Of a stretch of DNA of 64,000 nucleotides, positions 1 through 10,804 are shown piece by piece. The DNA is from Paracamarosporium sp. OC-R06-R3. Lineage: Eukaryota > Ascomycota > Dothideomycetes > Pleosporales > Didymosphaeriaceae. The stretch is taken from contig JACVRA010000095.1 in the NCBI GenBank assembly GCA_019828545.1, positions 623,305 through 687,304 on the forward strand, written 5' to 3'. The notes under the pieces were generated by a model that was given only the letters and a program-made list of their open reading frames with translations, searched no databases and was not told the origin of the DNA. Every line of letters begins with the position of its first letter. Position 1 is the first letter of the stretch. The position numbers were made by a program, and so were the translations under genes.

Positions 1-1408
1 CAGCCTTCTTAGCCTCGTTCTTCTTTTGAAGAGGTTCCTTGCTACCAGAGGAAGCAACGTCGTTCTCCTCACCAGCTTTCATGCGCCGTTGTCGCTTCCG
101 AGCTCGCTCAACATCCTCCTCTTCTTTCCGAATGTCACGAATCTTGTCTCGCACTGGAATCAGAAGCTTTTTCAAGTCGTCCGTACAGAACTCAACTGCG
201 TCTAGCTCTTCGGGAAAGGTGACCTTGCGCATAATCTTTGCTTTCTTGTTGGTGGTTCGCCGCCAGTCGAAGCGTACGAAGTGCACTGTAAGGTACTTGG
301 GAAGGCGTGCAATGCGCGAAGTCTTGGTATACAATGCATCCCTCCCCAAAGCTTCGGAGCGTTTCTCGATTTGTTCCTTCAAGCCGGCGGCTAATCCATC
401 ACGCAAGTGGTTTGTCTCGACAGTGATGTGACAGTTGAGCTTGAAGAAGAGGTCGTCGCTTTGAACGGGCTGTTCCCCGCCCTCTCTAGCCGCAGGCTCA
501 TCGCATTCCATGACCGATTCGAACTTGCCCGCCATATACTTGTCGATGAACGACAAATCCTTCGCCGCCTCGCTCTCGGAAGTTCCTGCGGTATCCTTGA
601 TCTTAAGCTTCTGTCGGAGCTGGGACACTATTTGTGACCATGCCTCTTCTGCATCTTGCTGCGCATAACCATGTCCATCCTTGGCCTTTTGGGCGAACTG
701 AGGGAAAGCGGTTCGGAGAGCGTTGAGGAACATCAACGGTGGGAAACCCTGCTGGGTTTCGGACATTTGCTTAAAAAGGTCGCGCAGGCTACCTGTAAGG
801 TCCATAGAGGCCCCAAGACCACCGAGACCGAATTGGCTGAGCTGGCTCGCTGAACTTGGACCGGCATTGCTGAGCCTGTTAGCATGTTGAAACATAGCGA
901 AATACTGGAGGCAGCACATACCTAGCAGAGTATTGTAGAAGTTCCTCCTGAAGTTCAGGGATAGAGCGCAACGTCTGAAGCGTGGAATTCATGTAACAGG
1001 TATTGCCTAAGTTCTGCAGGCCAGCCGGGGTGGCGCCTTCAGATTGTGCGGCTTCCGCCTCGGTCATATCCTCCAGGAATTTGATCTTCTCTTTTGGTCT
1101 CTCTATCGTGTTGGAGTCTCCCGACGGCGTACCCATCATCATGAGGACCTGCTTGGGTTTCAGGCCCAGCTTCGACATGTCGGCATCATCTTTGAGCTGG
1201 CCGCCCTTGACGATGATTTTCTGGCGCTCTGGCTCGACGCCAGTGAGAGAAAATAGTTGCAGTTTGAATGTCGCGCTGTCGGAGGCAGGGTCGACATCGA
1301 CATCGTGCTTCTTGCCCTGATGCTTCACCACGACTTGAGTCCAAGATGTTAGCAAACAAATTCCCCGAGACACTCGGAAAGCATGCAAATACCTGGTATT
1401 GAAGCCAT
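1..1408 (-). CDS. UBP6: Ubiquitin carboxyl-terminal hydrolase 6 (Ubp6/USP14), 3' part outside window
   Basis: Proteasome-associated cysteine deubiquitinase that trims ubiquitin from substrates at the 19S particle. Exons read as 1393-1408, 922-1333 and <1-875 on the minus strand. The 16-nt first exon encodes MASIP and joins VVVKHQGKKHDVDVD, the start of the N-terminal ubiquitin-like domain that docks on Rpn1 (residues about 5-75). The USP catalytic cysteine box GLQNLGNTCYMNS follows, with the catalytic Cys in NTCY. Exon 3 continues the USP domain in frame, including the YAQQDAEEAW stretch and LPKYLTVHFVRFDW. The C-terminal His box lies beyond position 1, so the gene is truncated by the window, not by mutation. 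Both introns are GT-AG (58 and 46 nt). It shares a 306-nt intergenic region with ARPC4. The family call is firm; the start is supported by the match to the usual fungal N-terminus. Confidence 0.93.
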
Positions 1409-1714
1409 GGTTTGGTTGTATTAAAGATCCGATGTAAGAAGTGTAGAGACTGAAGACCGAAGAACAAAGGAGCTGGGAGGTATTGTTAAGCAGTGGCTCG
1501 CGGGGCAAATGTGAAATGGTCTACGACAGAAACATAGGGAAGCGGCGGCGGCATCGCGAGCCAAGGCGCTAGCGGTGACCCCTGCGCGCGTCGTAGCTTC
1601 CCCACCACCACCTCATCGCCGACATATGGCATATTAGGCATGGAATAGCTTGCTTCCCCCATTTCGGCATCACCATTCTACTTCGGAGCTCCCGGAGGCG
1701 CACCTCGCAACAGC
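1409..1714. promoter_or_regulatory. Divergent promoter between UBP6 and ARPC4
   Basis: A 306-nt gap separates the two start codons of divergently transcribed housekeeping genes, so it must hold both promoters. It is GC-rich around 1535-1600. No TATA box or known operator was recognised. Confidence 0.5.
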
Positions 1715-2424
1715 ATGGTACTTGCGCACCAATACAAGGCAGGGACAGAGCTGCCTGCTGACGCCTACAGTCCCAATCTCTCCGCCCGTACCTTCAATGC
1801 GTGCGCTCGTCGCTCACCGCCGCCCTTTCTCTCTCCAACTTCGCGTCGCAAGCCTCGGAGAGACACAATGTTCCCGAAATCGAAGCCGCTAGCTCGCCAG
1901 AAGTCCTGCTGAACCCTCTTACGGTGTCGAGAAACGAGAATGAGAAGGTCCTCATCGAGCCCAGCATCAACAGCGTGCGGATAAGCATAAAGATAAAGCA
2001 AGCGGACGAGATTGAACACATTCTTGTACACAAGTTCACGCGCTTCCTGACGCAGCGAGCGGAGGCCTTCTTCATCCTGCGGAGGAAACCGGTCAAGGTA
2101 TGCGGTGCCTCTGAGAATCAGCGTGCGGCAGGCTTACATACATAGGGTTATGACATTTCCTTCCTAATCACCAACTTCCATACTGAGGAGATGCTGAAAC
2201 ACAAGCTGGTGGATTTCATTATACAGTTCATGGAGGAAGTAGACAAGGAGATCTCAGAGATGAAGCTCTTCGTAAGCTCAATACAAATGTTCATTGGAGA
2301 CATACTGACATACGACAGTTGAATGCAAGAGCTCGATTCGTTGCCGAGTCCTTCCTGACGCCGGTATGCCACCATGATATGCAAACCCACCGCACCATGC
2401 TGACAGATGACGCAGTTCGACTGA
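1715..2424 (+). CDS. ARPC4: Arp2/3 complex subunit 4 (ARPC4, 20 kDa)
   Basis: Core subunit of the Arp2/3 complex, which nucleates branched actin filaments at endocytic patches and hyphal tips. Exons: 1715-1717, 1771-2097, 2146-2271, 2319-2363, 2416-2424, giving 169 residues, the family's usual length. The first coding exon is the ATG alone; the intron starts with the very next base (GTACTT) and ends CCTACAG before [15 protein letters not shown]. Other near-invariant stretches are [39 protein letters not shown] and [12 protein letters not shown]. Exon 3 starts [17 protein letters not shown]. The last exon is 9 nt (Phe-Asp-stop) after a branch-like CTGAC. The protein is conserved enough to fix every junction. 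It is divergent from UBP6. Confidence 0.95.
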
Positions 2425-3188
2425 GCAAGATACCTTTTGTATTTTTGAATCTAGTAGTAGTTTGGGTTGCATGGCTAGAGAAGCCAGGCTTGATGGGACA
2501 AAGCGGCTTCTGGTGCCGTTCCGCGATATCATAGATTGTGGGGCCATCTCTAGGACGACCTCAGGCTCACTCATAGCGAGCCCTAAAAATGCAACAATAG
2601 TCAACCAATGTCATGACAACGCTGATATTGCATTCCTCGGTTCCGAAGCTGTTTTCCCAGGCATACGTGAAACCCAGTGACCCCGAACTAATCAAATTGC
2701 GTTTTTAATGAATCTGGGGTTTCGTGCACGTCCATCTGGGTGTAGCACTCAATGTGCTGAGGCTCGGTAAAGCGGCCCCAGGGTTGGTGCACCGACACAT
2801 GCGGGATGCGGGGTTGAGCCGCACTGTGGAAGAGGGACGCGGGCTGCTGGAGCTATCCATGTCATGTTCTGGGCCTTGAACGCCGTAAGGTATGCTTTTT
2901 CAGGTACACAGACAATAAGAACCTTTGCATGATGGCCAGCAGATAAGCAGCCAGGGCCTGCTCGGCGTAACAGCTGTTGGATGGTGGGCCGGCGGAATTG
3001 CTTTCGCGACCTCGGCAACCAGCGGCTCCTCCCTCAGATCGTTCTAGCTCTCCAAGCCGAAAAGCGCTCCAACACCAGCTTTATTATTCCTCCAGAGCAT
3101 CGGCCTCTGCAAACACGCGTACGACACTCCCTTTTCATCCCTAGAGCTGCCCCGGCGTCGTCCAGGCTCGACGGAAGCTAATTCGAGA
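2425..3188. other. Intergenic, ARPC4 3' end and methylcitrate dehydratase promoter
   Basis: 764 nt. The short ORFs here have no recognisable protein character. It should contain the ARPC4 terminator and the promoter of the downstream gene; I see no defined element. Confidence 0.4.
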
Positions 3189-4997
3189 ATGTCGGCCTTC
3201 AGTCGCAACCTGTGCAGCACCGCATCGCGATCCTTACGACAGCGGTCAGCCCTCTCCGCAAGAGCACTGAGGCCAATTGCGATACGAACTGTACCCTCCG
3301 CGCCTACAAGTGCACGCACAGTCGCCGCCGCTTCCTTTTCTACTATGACTTCTCTCAAGAGCGCTGCCCCGCCTGTCTCTGGCAAGCGCGAGTTCGACCC
3401 GGAGATTAAGGACGTGGCCAACTACGTTCACAACGTCAAGATCGATTCTGAGCTTGCGGTACGGCATTGATCCAACTAGCACATACCTTAGCTAATCCGT
3501 CCTCTTTTCAGTTCGATACTGCCCGCTGGGTCTTCGTCGACACGCTTGGCTGCGGTCTCAAGGCGCTAGAGTTCGAGCAATGCAGGAATATCCTCGGTCC
3601 TATCGTCGAGGGCACCGTAGTGCCCAATGGTACCAAAGTGCCTGGTACCAACTACCAGCTTGACCCCGTGAACGGAGCCTTCAACATTGGTGCTATGATC
3701 CGTTGGCTCGATTTCAACGACTGCTGGCTCGCAGCTGAGTGGGGCCACCCTTCAGATAACCTGGGCGCCATCCTCGCGACCGCCGACTGGATCTCGCGAA
3801 CGAACAGGGCCGGCGGCAAGCTTGGCAATGGCAAGATCCTCAAGGTCAGGGATGTGCTTGAGGCTATGATTAGGGCGCACGAAATCCAGGGTTGCATGGC
3901 ACTCGAGAATTCGTTCAACAAGGTCGGCCTCGACCATGTTGTGCTTGTTAAGCTTGCATCTACGGCTGTGGTCGCCAAAATGATGGGCTTGAACGAAGCA
4001 CAGACCCGTGACGCTGTCTCTCAAGCTTGGGTTGACGGCCAGTCTCTTCGAACCTACAGGCATTCGCCCAACACTATGTCGCGCAAGTCGTGGGCCGCAG
4101 GTGATGCTTGCCAGAAGGCTGTGAATCTGGTCTTAAAAGTGCTCAAGGGAGAGCAGGGTCTCCCAACGGTGCTCTCTGCCCCCACTTGGGGATTCTACGA
4201 CGTGAACTTTGGTGGCAAGCCTTTCCAGTTCCAGAGGGAGTATGGTAGCTACGTGATGGAGAACGTTTTGTTCAAGGTCTCCTACCCTGGTGAGTAGTTT
4301 ATGTGGCCCTGACGCCCCTTTGGAATGCTTGCTCACCTATACCCTAGCCGAATTCCACTCGCAGACCGCCGTTGAGGCTGCACAGCGCCTAAACAAGAAG
4401 CTCAAGGCAATGGGCAAGTCCGCCGAGGACATCGAGAGCGTTGTCAACCGAACGCACGAGGCGTGCATTCGCATCATCGACAAGCAATTCAAGCCCATGG
4501 AGAACTTTGCTGACCGTGACCATTGTGTGCAGGTACGTTGACTATTATGAGATTCATTACACAATACTAACATTACTATTTAGTACATGGTTTCTACCAT
4601 GTTCGTATTCAACCGCCTCGAGGCTACCGACTACCCCGATGATAGCGAGGCCGCTACATCCGCGCTCGTTGAGTCTCTCAGGCAGCGTATCAGCTGCGTG
4701 GAAGACCCACAGTTCACTAAGGACTACCATGACCCCGCCAAGCGCACCATTTCGAACGCTCTCACCGTGAAGTTGAAGGATGGCACTGTGCTCGAAGAGG
4801 AAGTTGTTGAGGCTCCTCTGGGCCACCGCTGGCGACGAGACGAGGCCAAGCCTGAGATCCTCGCCAAATACAAGAGGCATCTTGGACCCCACTACCCGGC
4901 GGAACATGTGAACAAGCTTGTCGACCTTGCCCAGGATGGCAAGACGCTCGACAACATGGATGTTGATGAGTATGTCGACCTTTATGTAAAAAACTAA
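3189..4997 (+). CDS. prpD: 2-methylcitrate dehydratase, mitochondrial (MmgE/PrpD family)
   Basis: Dehydrates 2-methylcitrate to 2-methylaconitate in the methylcitrate cycle that disposes of propionyl-CoA in mitochondria. Exons 3189-3458, 3512-4289, 4348-4532 and 4584-4997 give 548 residues. Residues 1-50 ([20 protein letters not shown] and on) are rich in Arg, Ser and Ala and lack acidic residues, as in a mitochondrial presequence. The PrpD fold follows with conserved stretches [50 protein letters not shown] and [13 protein letters not shown]. Near the C-terminus, RDHCVQYMV is joined across the last intron. A second ATG at the residues MTSLKSA could give a cytosolic form. No other methylcitrate-cycle gene is next to it. 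Related MmgE/PrpD members such as cis-aconitate decarboxylase are possible but less like this sequence. Confidence 0.9.
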
Positions 4998-6823
4998 GCG
5001 ATCATGGCGGTGTCAGGTAGACTTTGAACGATATCTTGTCATTTCAAGCTGCGCTTTGTGTGATAGTCCCATATCCTTTCCCTCTCTATTGGCCTGTTCC
5101 GAGCTCAAGACTACACTACTATTATCACCGATATAGTTTTAGTGATTTAGACACCACCAGTGGTTCCAAAGCGTTCAACCCAAGCTCGTCATGCGTGCAC
5201 TGCAATATTTGCAACTCCTCTTTACATTGGAATGAGTTCCAGTAGGATCCCAAAATGAACATACAAATCAAGCATCCCCTCTTTTCGTATGCATCTTCTA
5301 TTTCTTGGAGCTTGTTATTTGTTGCTTAGCAAACACTCTATCCGTTGACTCACTCTGAGATAGGCTTTTACTCGCCACATTATCACAACACCTACAACAT
5401 GCAGTTCTTGCTTCGCTAATACTGGCTGTCCTATCGCTGGAGTCCGTCATGGAACACCTTCGCAACACCAGGTGATTCAACTATTATATTTGGACTCGAG
5501 AATTAATATCAAGCCAAGAAAATAGATCCTGACCAAGTGGTATGTATTCAAACGAAGAAGAGACCTGTATCACTACCATACTCACTGGAATGTAGAGGGC
5601 TCCCTCCAATTGAGACTACTCGGTGACTCCTCCGGAATGTTGCCCAAAAGTCTCTACACGATGATCACACGCGAGACGACAGACGATGCGGCACGCCTTT
5701 TGCTCTAGGCCTTGGCGAATTTGAAAATTGAGCGTGCCGGTGTCAAAATCGACTCTGAGGACATCGCTAGCTTTGAATACATGGGCCGAGTGCAAATCGT
5801 GCGCCGAGGCCAAGCGTGCGTGTTTGGTGCCTATTGATTTGGAGCCGAAGAGGGCAAAATCGGCGACCCAATGGGATGACGATGCATTTGATGTAGAAGT
5901 TCCGAGATGGTGATGGAGTGGAGGCCGTAGTGGCAAGGCGGGTAAGGAGACTGAATTTCGACGGTGTTGATTGGGGGGATGACCAACTGTATACTGACTG
6001 CTTCGGGTAATTTTCATTGAGAGTGACATCAGCGGCACACGACAGTTGTTGAGACCCGATTGTTCACATCGTGTTGACCGATCCTTGGGTAAGGAATCAT
6101 GAACAATGCGGAACGCCGCATTGATGCATTATTTTTGTTTACACCTCCGATAGGACGCTCATCAGCATGCTTCCTTTGATGCTTCCGAAGTGCAGGTTCC
6201 ATGGAAACTCGAAACGAGTTTATGGATCTAAATTCAGTGATCCACCCTGCATCAAGTCACGTTGAGTTTTCCGTGGAGCCGGAATCGACGCAGCCGACCA
6301 TCCAAATCCACTGGGGTGGGTGCGGTCAATCGCCACAAAACATAGTCCTGTTAGCTTCGGTATCCCGTTTCTCGACTATCGATTTCGAGTAGCGTACCGT
6401 GTCTGCTAGGCTTATTTTGTGCAGTAGCGGCGGCCTAGCCCGAAGGTTGACGGGGTCCATAGCCGTTGCAACGTCGGGGTTTGCAAAAAGAACTCGAGAT
6501 CACGCGATTCGAAATGTGAGAGAGTCTGTCTCGGTTCGCAACTAGTTAGTACACTCAAATACTGCCGGGATTTTGGCATTTGCACATGAACGTTAAGATA
6601 GTGACAATAAATTTCCATTAGAATTAGTACTCGTAGCTATTTACAATGCAACAAAATAGTGCGATGCCTCTTCCCTCATACCATTACCATGCTAGGACAG
6701 ACCATTAATGATGCCGCTAATTGTTCCAAAAGCAGTATGTGGTACGGTCAACGTGTCTTCAAATACGATTCTCGGGTGGATTCGAGTGTCCAAATTCTTT
6801 TTTGTGAAGGTTTTTACTTATGT
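4998..6823. other. Intergenic, 1.8 kb, no gene recognised
   Basis: The longest open frame is a 140-codon minus-strand ORF at 5616-6038, rich in Ser, His and Arg with no recognisable domain; I regard it as chance. No RNA gene or repeat was seen. Confidence 0.4.
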
Positions 6824-7989
6824 TTATAGCATGGCGACCATAGCCATGAGACCAGCGGCGAGAGCACCAGCAGCTGCCATAGGCGTCGCAGCAGCACCGG
6901 TGAACTCGGAGGTAGGAGGGCTAGTCGCGTTAGGCGAGCTGTAGTTACCAGCACCTGAGACAGGGGCCTGGGGCTGTCCGTCTGGGATCTGGGAGACGAG
7001 AGGGCCCGAGGGAACGGCAGCGACAGTAGACGCCTCGGGGGTAGCAGCTGGAGCTTGGGGCTGGCCATCGCTAATCTGGGAGATGACAGCGCCGGATGGA
7101 GCAGCCTGAGTAGCCTCGGGGGTAGAAGTAGGAGCCTGGATCTGACCATCGCTGATCTGCGAAATAGGAGCTCCGACTGGCGTAGAGCTGGCCTCGGGAG
7201 CAGCAGTAGGGACTTGGGGTTGGCCTGGGTAGCGTTAGCACTGATTCATACACAATGTATTACTGTGGTGACGAACCATCAGAGATCTGCGAGACCACAG
7301 GAGCAGGCGAAGCCTGAGACGTGGGGGCTTGAGGCTGGCCATCAGAGATTTGAGAGACTACAGGAGTAGCCTGGGAAGTAGGGGCTTGCGGCTGTCCATC
7401 AGTGAGCTGAGAGACAGCGGGTGCAGAGACCTGTGTCGACGCAGCAGGCTGTCCATCTGAAGCTTGGCTAACCGCACCAGTCTGGCTGCTGGAGCTACCG
7501 CTGCTAGATTGAGCATAGATGTAAATCTGGTTGCACTGATTTCCCTGCTTCTCATCATAGAGGTTATAGAAGCCACCAGAGTAGCACTGGTACCAGATGG
7601 CAGAGCCGCCGAGTGCCAACGATCCATTGCTGCAGACAGAGAATCCAGACTTCTCAAGGGCTCCTGCCTGGATGGGTTGGTCAAACTGGAACCTAGTGGA
7701 TGCATTAGTATATGTGATGAGGGTTAGAGTCTTTGTCTCCTTACTGATGGTTTGAGGCAATGTAGCCGTCACGACCAGCCTGGTCCTTCAAGACACCATT
7801 TTCCAGGGTAAGGGTAAGGATGCCAGAAAGCTGACGTCGCTCGACGCTACGCTTGCTAGAGGAGTCGGTCACATTGACGACAGAGATGGCAAAGCTGCCA
7901 TCGCGGGAGTCTTGGCAATCCGATCCGGATGACTGTTGAGGAAGCGCAACAGCAGAGGCAGCGAGGGCGAGAGCAACGAAGGATTTCAT
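6824..7989 (-). CDS. Pir-repeat cell-wall protein with C-terminal GPI signal
   Basis: Structural mannoprotein predicted to be bound covalently to beta-1,3-glucan. Exons 7745-7989, 7277-7692 and 6824-7224 give 353 residues. A signal peptide (MKSFVALALAASAVALPQ) is followed by dibasic Kex2-like sites (SSKRSVERRQ). Residues about 60-155 match the Pir carboxy-terminal domain: GILTLTLENGVLKD, FQFDQPIQAG, GSAIWYQCYSGGFYNLYDEK, with spaced cysteines. After a Ser-rich linker come seven Pir-type repeats of the form SQISDGQPQAPT, two variants being SQLTDGQPQ and SQISDGQIQ. In known Pir proteins a Gln in DGQ[IV]Q makes the alkali-labile link to glucan. The C-terminus is hydrophobic after a small-residue region, as for GPI attachment. 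Order is reversed relative to yeast Pir proteins (repeats first, Cys domain last). A minus-strand TATATAAA lies about 40 nt upstream of the ATG. Confidence 0.85.
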
Positions 7990-9698
7990 CTTTGCGGATG
8001 ATAGGATTGTGGGCAGGAGGTTAAGTGTTTATATACCGGTGCTTAGTAGGTACAAGTAACGAAAGCGTAGACTGAGAAACGAGGTATCAGTCTCGAGGCT
8101 GCAACTGAACAAGTGACCACGACAACGAGAGTGAGATGAAGAGACAGAAAAGTAGGGTCACGACAACTAAATACCTAAGCGGGAGGGTTTCACCGGTATG
8201 ATCGAAATGTTCGCGGCGGATAAGAAAACACTCGGACCAAGGCCGATCGTCTTTCCCAGTACGCGTCAATAAAACCTATTGGCTCTAGTGAACTCAAGCG
8301 CAGAAAGAGGGCTGGGAGTTGTGGCTAATACTGCAGGCTGTTGAGAGCTCATTGGGCAACAACTCCACATCCCCATCGTTCCGTGCATGTCACGACTGGA
8401 AAGTACGGTTGACCCCTCTTTAGCTGGAGAATCCTAGCTCTTTTCGGCTTTACGTACATACAAGCCTGCTCCGAGGCTCTAAGAAGATTGTTTGTAGCTT
8501 GGTGACGCTTAGGAATGTTGAGCCTAGACAGCCTGTGTAACCCAGATCAGGCACGGTCAATACGGGACTGACTATCCCCAATAACCGATTCATCTGAAAG
8601 ACAACTCTTACAGTCACATTCCGTTTCGAATTGCACCATCATGTCTCCCCGGGCGCGGTAGGATCGTAAGCGACAGTTTTCTCAGCGCACCGTGCTGCTA
8701 GTTCTGCCGCTCACTATGGTGTCGTAGTAGTGCATCTTAGTCAATTGGTCAGAAGGTGCCTGGGATCCATTGTTCTTGGCCGAGATGGGCGATGATAGGT
8801 GAGCTTGAAAGGATTGACGTCGAGGACTTGCAGCTGGTGTACAGTAGTCCTTGCACTAACGCATGGATTTGAGGATAAAGTGTGGCGGCAGACGACTTTC
8901 AGCCACCTCGCCTCCGCGGTCCCCGCTGGTGCCTCAACGAGAGACCGGCGCGTGTTCAAAACAGCCGGATCGCTTGTGGTATTCGGCACACGTCAGGTGC
9001 TTTGAGAAGGGCGAGGAATATCCGACAGAAGGACGTCCCGAAGCCAGTATGACGTAATGACGCTTCGGTGGGGGGGTTGGCCGGACAATGAGGCGTAATA
9101 CCCACGATCGTTTGCAGCGCGTTTTTAATGCTTTCGTGTGGATCCATGATCGACTTTTTGCGGGTCTTGAGACGTTGCTGTTCGCCCGTTGCGGAAGCGC
9201 CATGTCTATCCATCGAGATTGGAATGCATAAATTGAATCAAGATCCCCACAGGGTTCCCCGCTGTGATGACAACGAGGTTGGGGTTGCACACATCTAGCC
9301 GAAGAGGGGTTGTACTGGTAAAGTTTGAGGAATCGAGATGGTACGGAACTAATGTGACAAGTGCTAACTCAGATAAGCACGATAAGTCAAAAGCAACCAC
9401 GACTGCATCAACAAACCCGCTGGAAGTTCCCTGCTATAACACGCTTTAGCCGTCAAGTGGCAAAGAAATATCTCGATATGCGCAACGCCAGCAGTTACGG
9501 ATCCAACTACGCCACAGCCCGTTATTGGCATACATTCCTTCAGTCTGCGTCGAGCAAATTGCATTTAGAAACTAAGCATCTTGATCTCCGTGCGCCATCT
9601 CATCATCTCTTGGGTATCCATTTTCCACCATCGTGGTCGTCCAGCCTGCTATGCCTTCTCGCTTCTCTCTTCCCGCAACCTCCTTGTCTATATCTCTT
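7990..9698. other. Intergenic, 1.7 kb, no gene recognised
   Basis: Apart from the TATA-like element near 8030, nothing was identified. ORFs at 8934-9290 (-) and 9361-9951 (+) have low-complexity, shadow-like composition; the latter runs antisense into the small gene at 9699-9962. Confidence 0.4.
8028..8037 (-). promoter_or_regulatory. TATA box of the Pir-type gene
   Basis: The minus strand reads GGTATATAAA about 40-48 nt before the ATG at 7989. The consensus match and position fit a TATA element; no transcript data support it. Confidence 0.4.
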
Positions 9699-9962
9699 TT
9701 ACTTTCCCTCCCCAGCCCGTTTGACACCGCCTGCAATTTTATTGGCACCATCCTCAATGCTCGTCGTTGCATCGGCAATGCCCCTCGCAACAGGTCTGCC
9801 AGCACTTCCAGTGGCGCCCTCCAACGTCTCGCCAACGCCCCGTCCCAGCGCACCTACCACACCGCCAACTGTATTTGTGACGCCACCCACCGTGTTGCCG
9901 ACCGTTGAAGTAACGAACTTAACGCCCGAGGTGACGCCTGATTCTTGCTGACCGATAGGCAT
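9699..9962 (-). CDS. Small glycine-rich conserved fungal protein
   Basis: Intronless 87-codon frame. The sequence opens MPIGQQESGVTSGVKFVTST and then has regularly spaced small residues (TVGGVTNTVGGVVGALGRGV, then GATGSAGRPVARGI), resembling the short glycine-rich proteins of unknown function found widely in ascomycetes. The Gly-xxx-Gly spacing suggests packed amphipathic helices, possibly membrane-associated, but there is no clear transmembrane segment or signal peptide. Function unknown. The longer antisense ORF across it (9361-9951) has a shadow-like Ser/Pro/Thr composition and was not preferred. Confidence 0.65.
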   Translation of the reverse strand: MPIGQQESGVTSGVKFVTSTVGNTVGGVTNTVGGVVGALGRGVGETLEGATGSAGRPVARGIADATTSIEDGANKIAGGVKRAGEGK

Positions 9963-10804
9963 GATGATCGATGGAGGTAGTTTTTGGATAGGCAGTATGA
10001 GTTATAAGTATGTTAGCGGAACAGTGAGAGGTATGTATTTATGCGACGGTCCGACTTGACAATAGTTGCGCGCTTGAGCTGAGTGGGTCCGTGTTTGTTG
10101 TGGTTGGGAATGATGACATTTATGGAGAAGGAGAAGAGATGACGTCACAAGACACGGGGTTGGTGTTGCGTGGCTAACACGCACGACATCGAGGCGCAGC
10201 ACCACGCGGAATCTTGAATATTCTAGATCTCGGCTCGACGTTTCACAATGGGCCAACAGGGGTTTCTGTGTGATGAGATAGCCTCTACTTGTCAATCTTC
10301 ATAATCTGTTTTATTACAACTGCTTTTCTAAACGCACGGTACAGTGGCTAATGAACAACGGAATTTGCCTCTACATAGTATTTCTGAGACAAATACAGAA
10401 TTGAGACTTGCTTGCAGGTACCAGTCCTAATTTCTGCTTTTATGCACTGTGTTCAAACTGCGAGAGTTGTTTGCTGAATTTTTCCAAATACCTTTCCGTC
10501 TCTTCATCAGTATCGGCCATATTGCTGTTCTTGTAGTACTCCCCGTATTTGCAGCGCACTACAATATTGACTCGGAGAGAAAGGGGTACTTTATGGCACT
10601 GCAGATATGCCCTCCATGATGGGTATTCGATCCTATCGGAAATGCCTGGCGCGTCGATGCAGATATTTCTGTATCTGCCCATTCCTTCTTAGCTCTTATT
10701 CTAGCAGATCTTGGTATCATATCAGGCCAGCATCTAGACCGCTCTTTCCTTCTTAGATACGCAGTATTCTTTTGATCTGACTGTGAACGGTGGATCGATA
10801 TGTT
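9963..10804. other. Intergenic, with one weak ORF
   Basis: An 80-codon minus-strand ORF at 10440-10682 (starting MGRYRNICIDAPGISDRIEY) has a more protein-like composition than its surroundings. It has no recognisable domain and could be a gene remnant. Nothing else was seen. Confidence 0.3.

Noticed and set aside
5616..6038. 140-codon minus-strand ORF
   Set aside because: No recognisable motif, no signal peptide, composition not clearly coding, no supporting neighbour.
9361..9951. 196-codon plus-strand frame
   Set aside because: Antisense to the small glycine-rich gene, with Ser/Pro/Thr-rich shadow composition and no domain.
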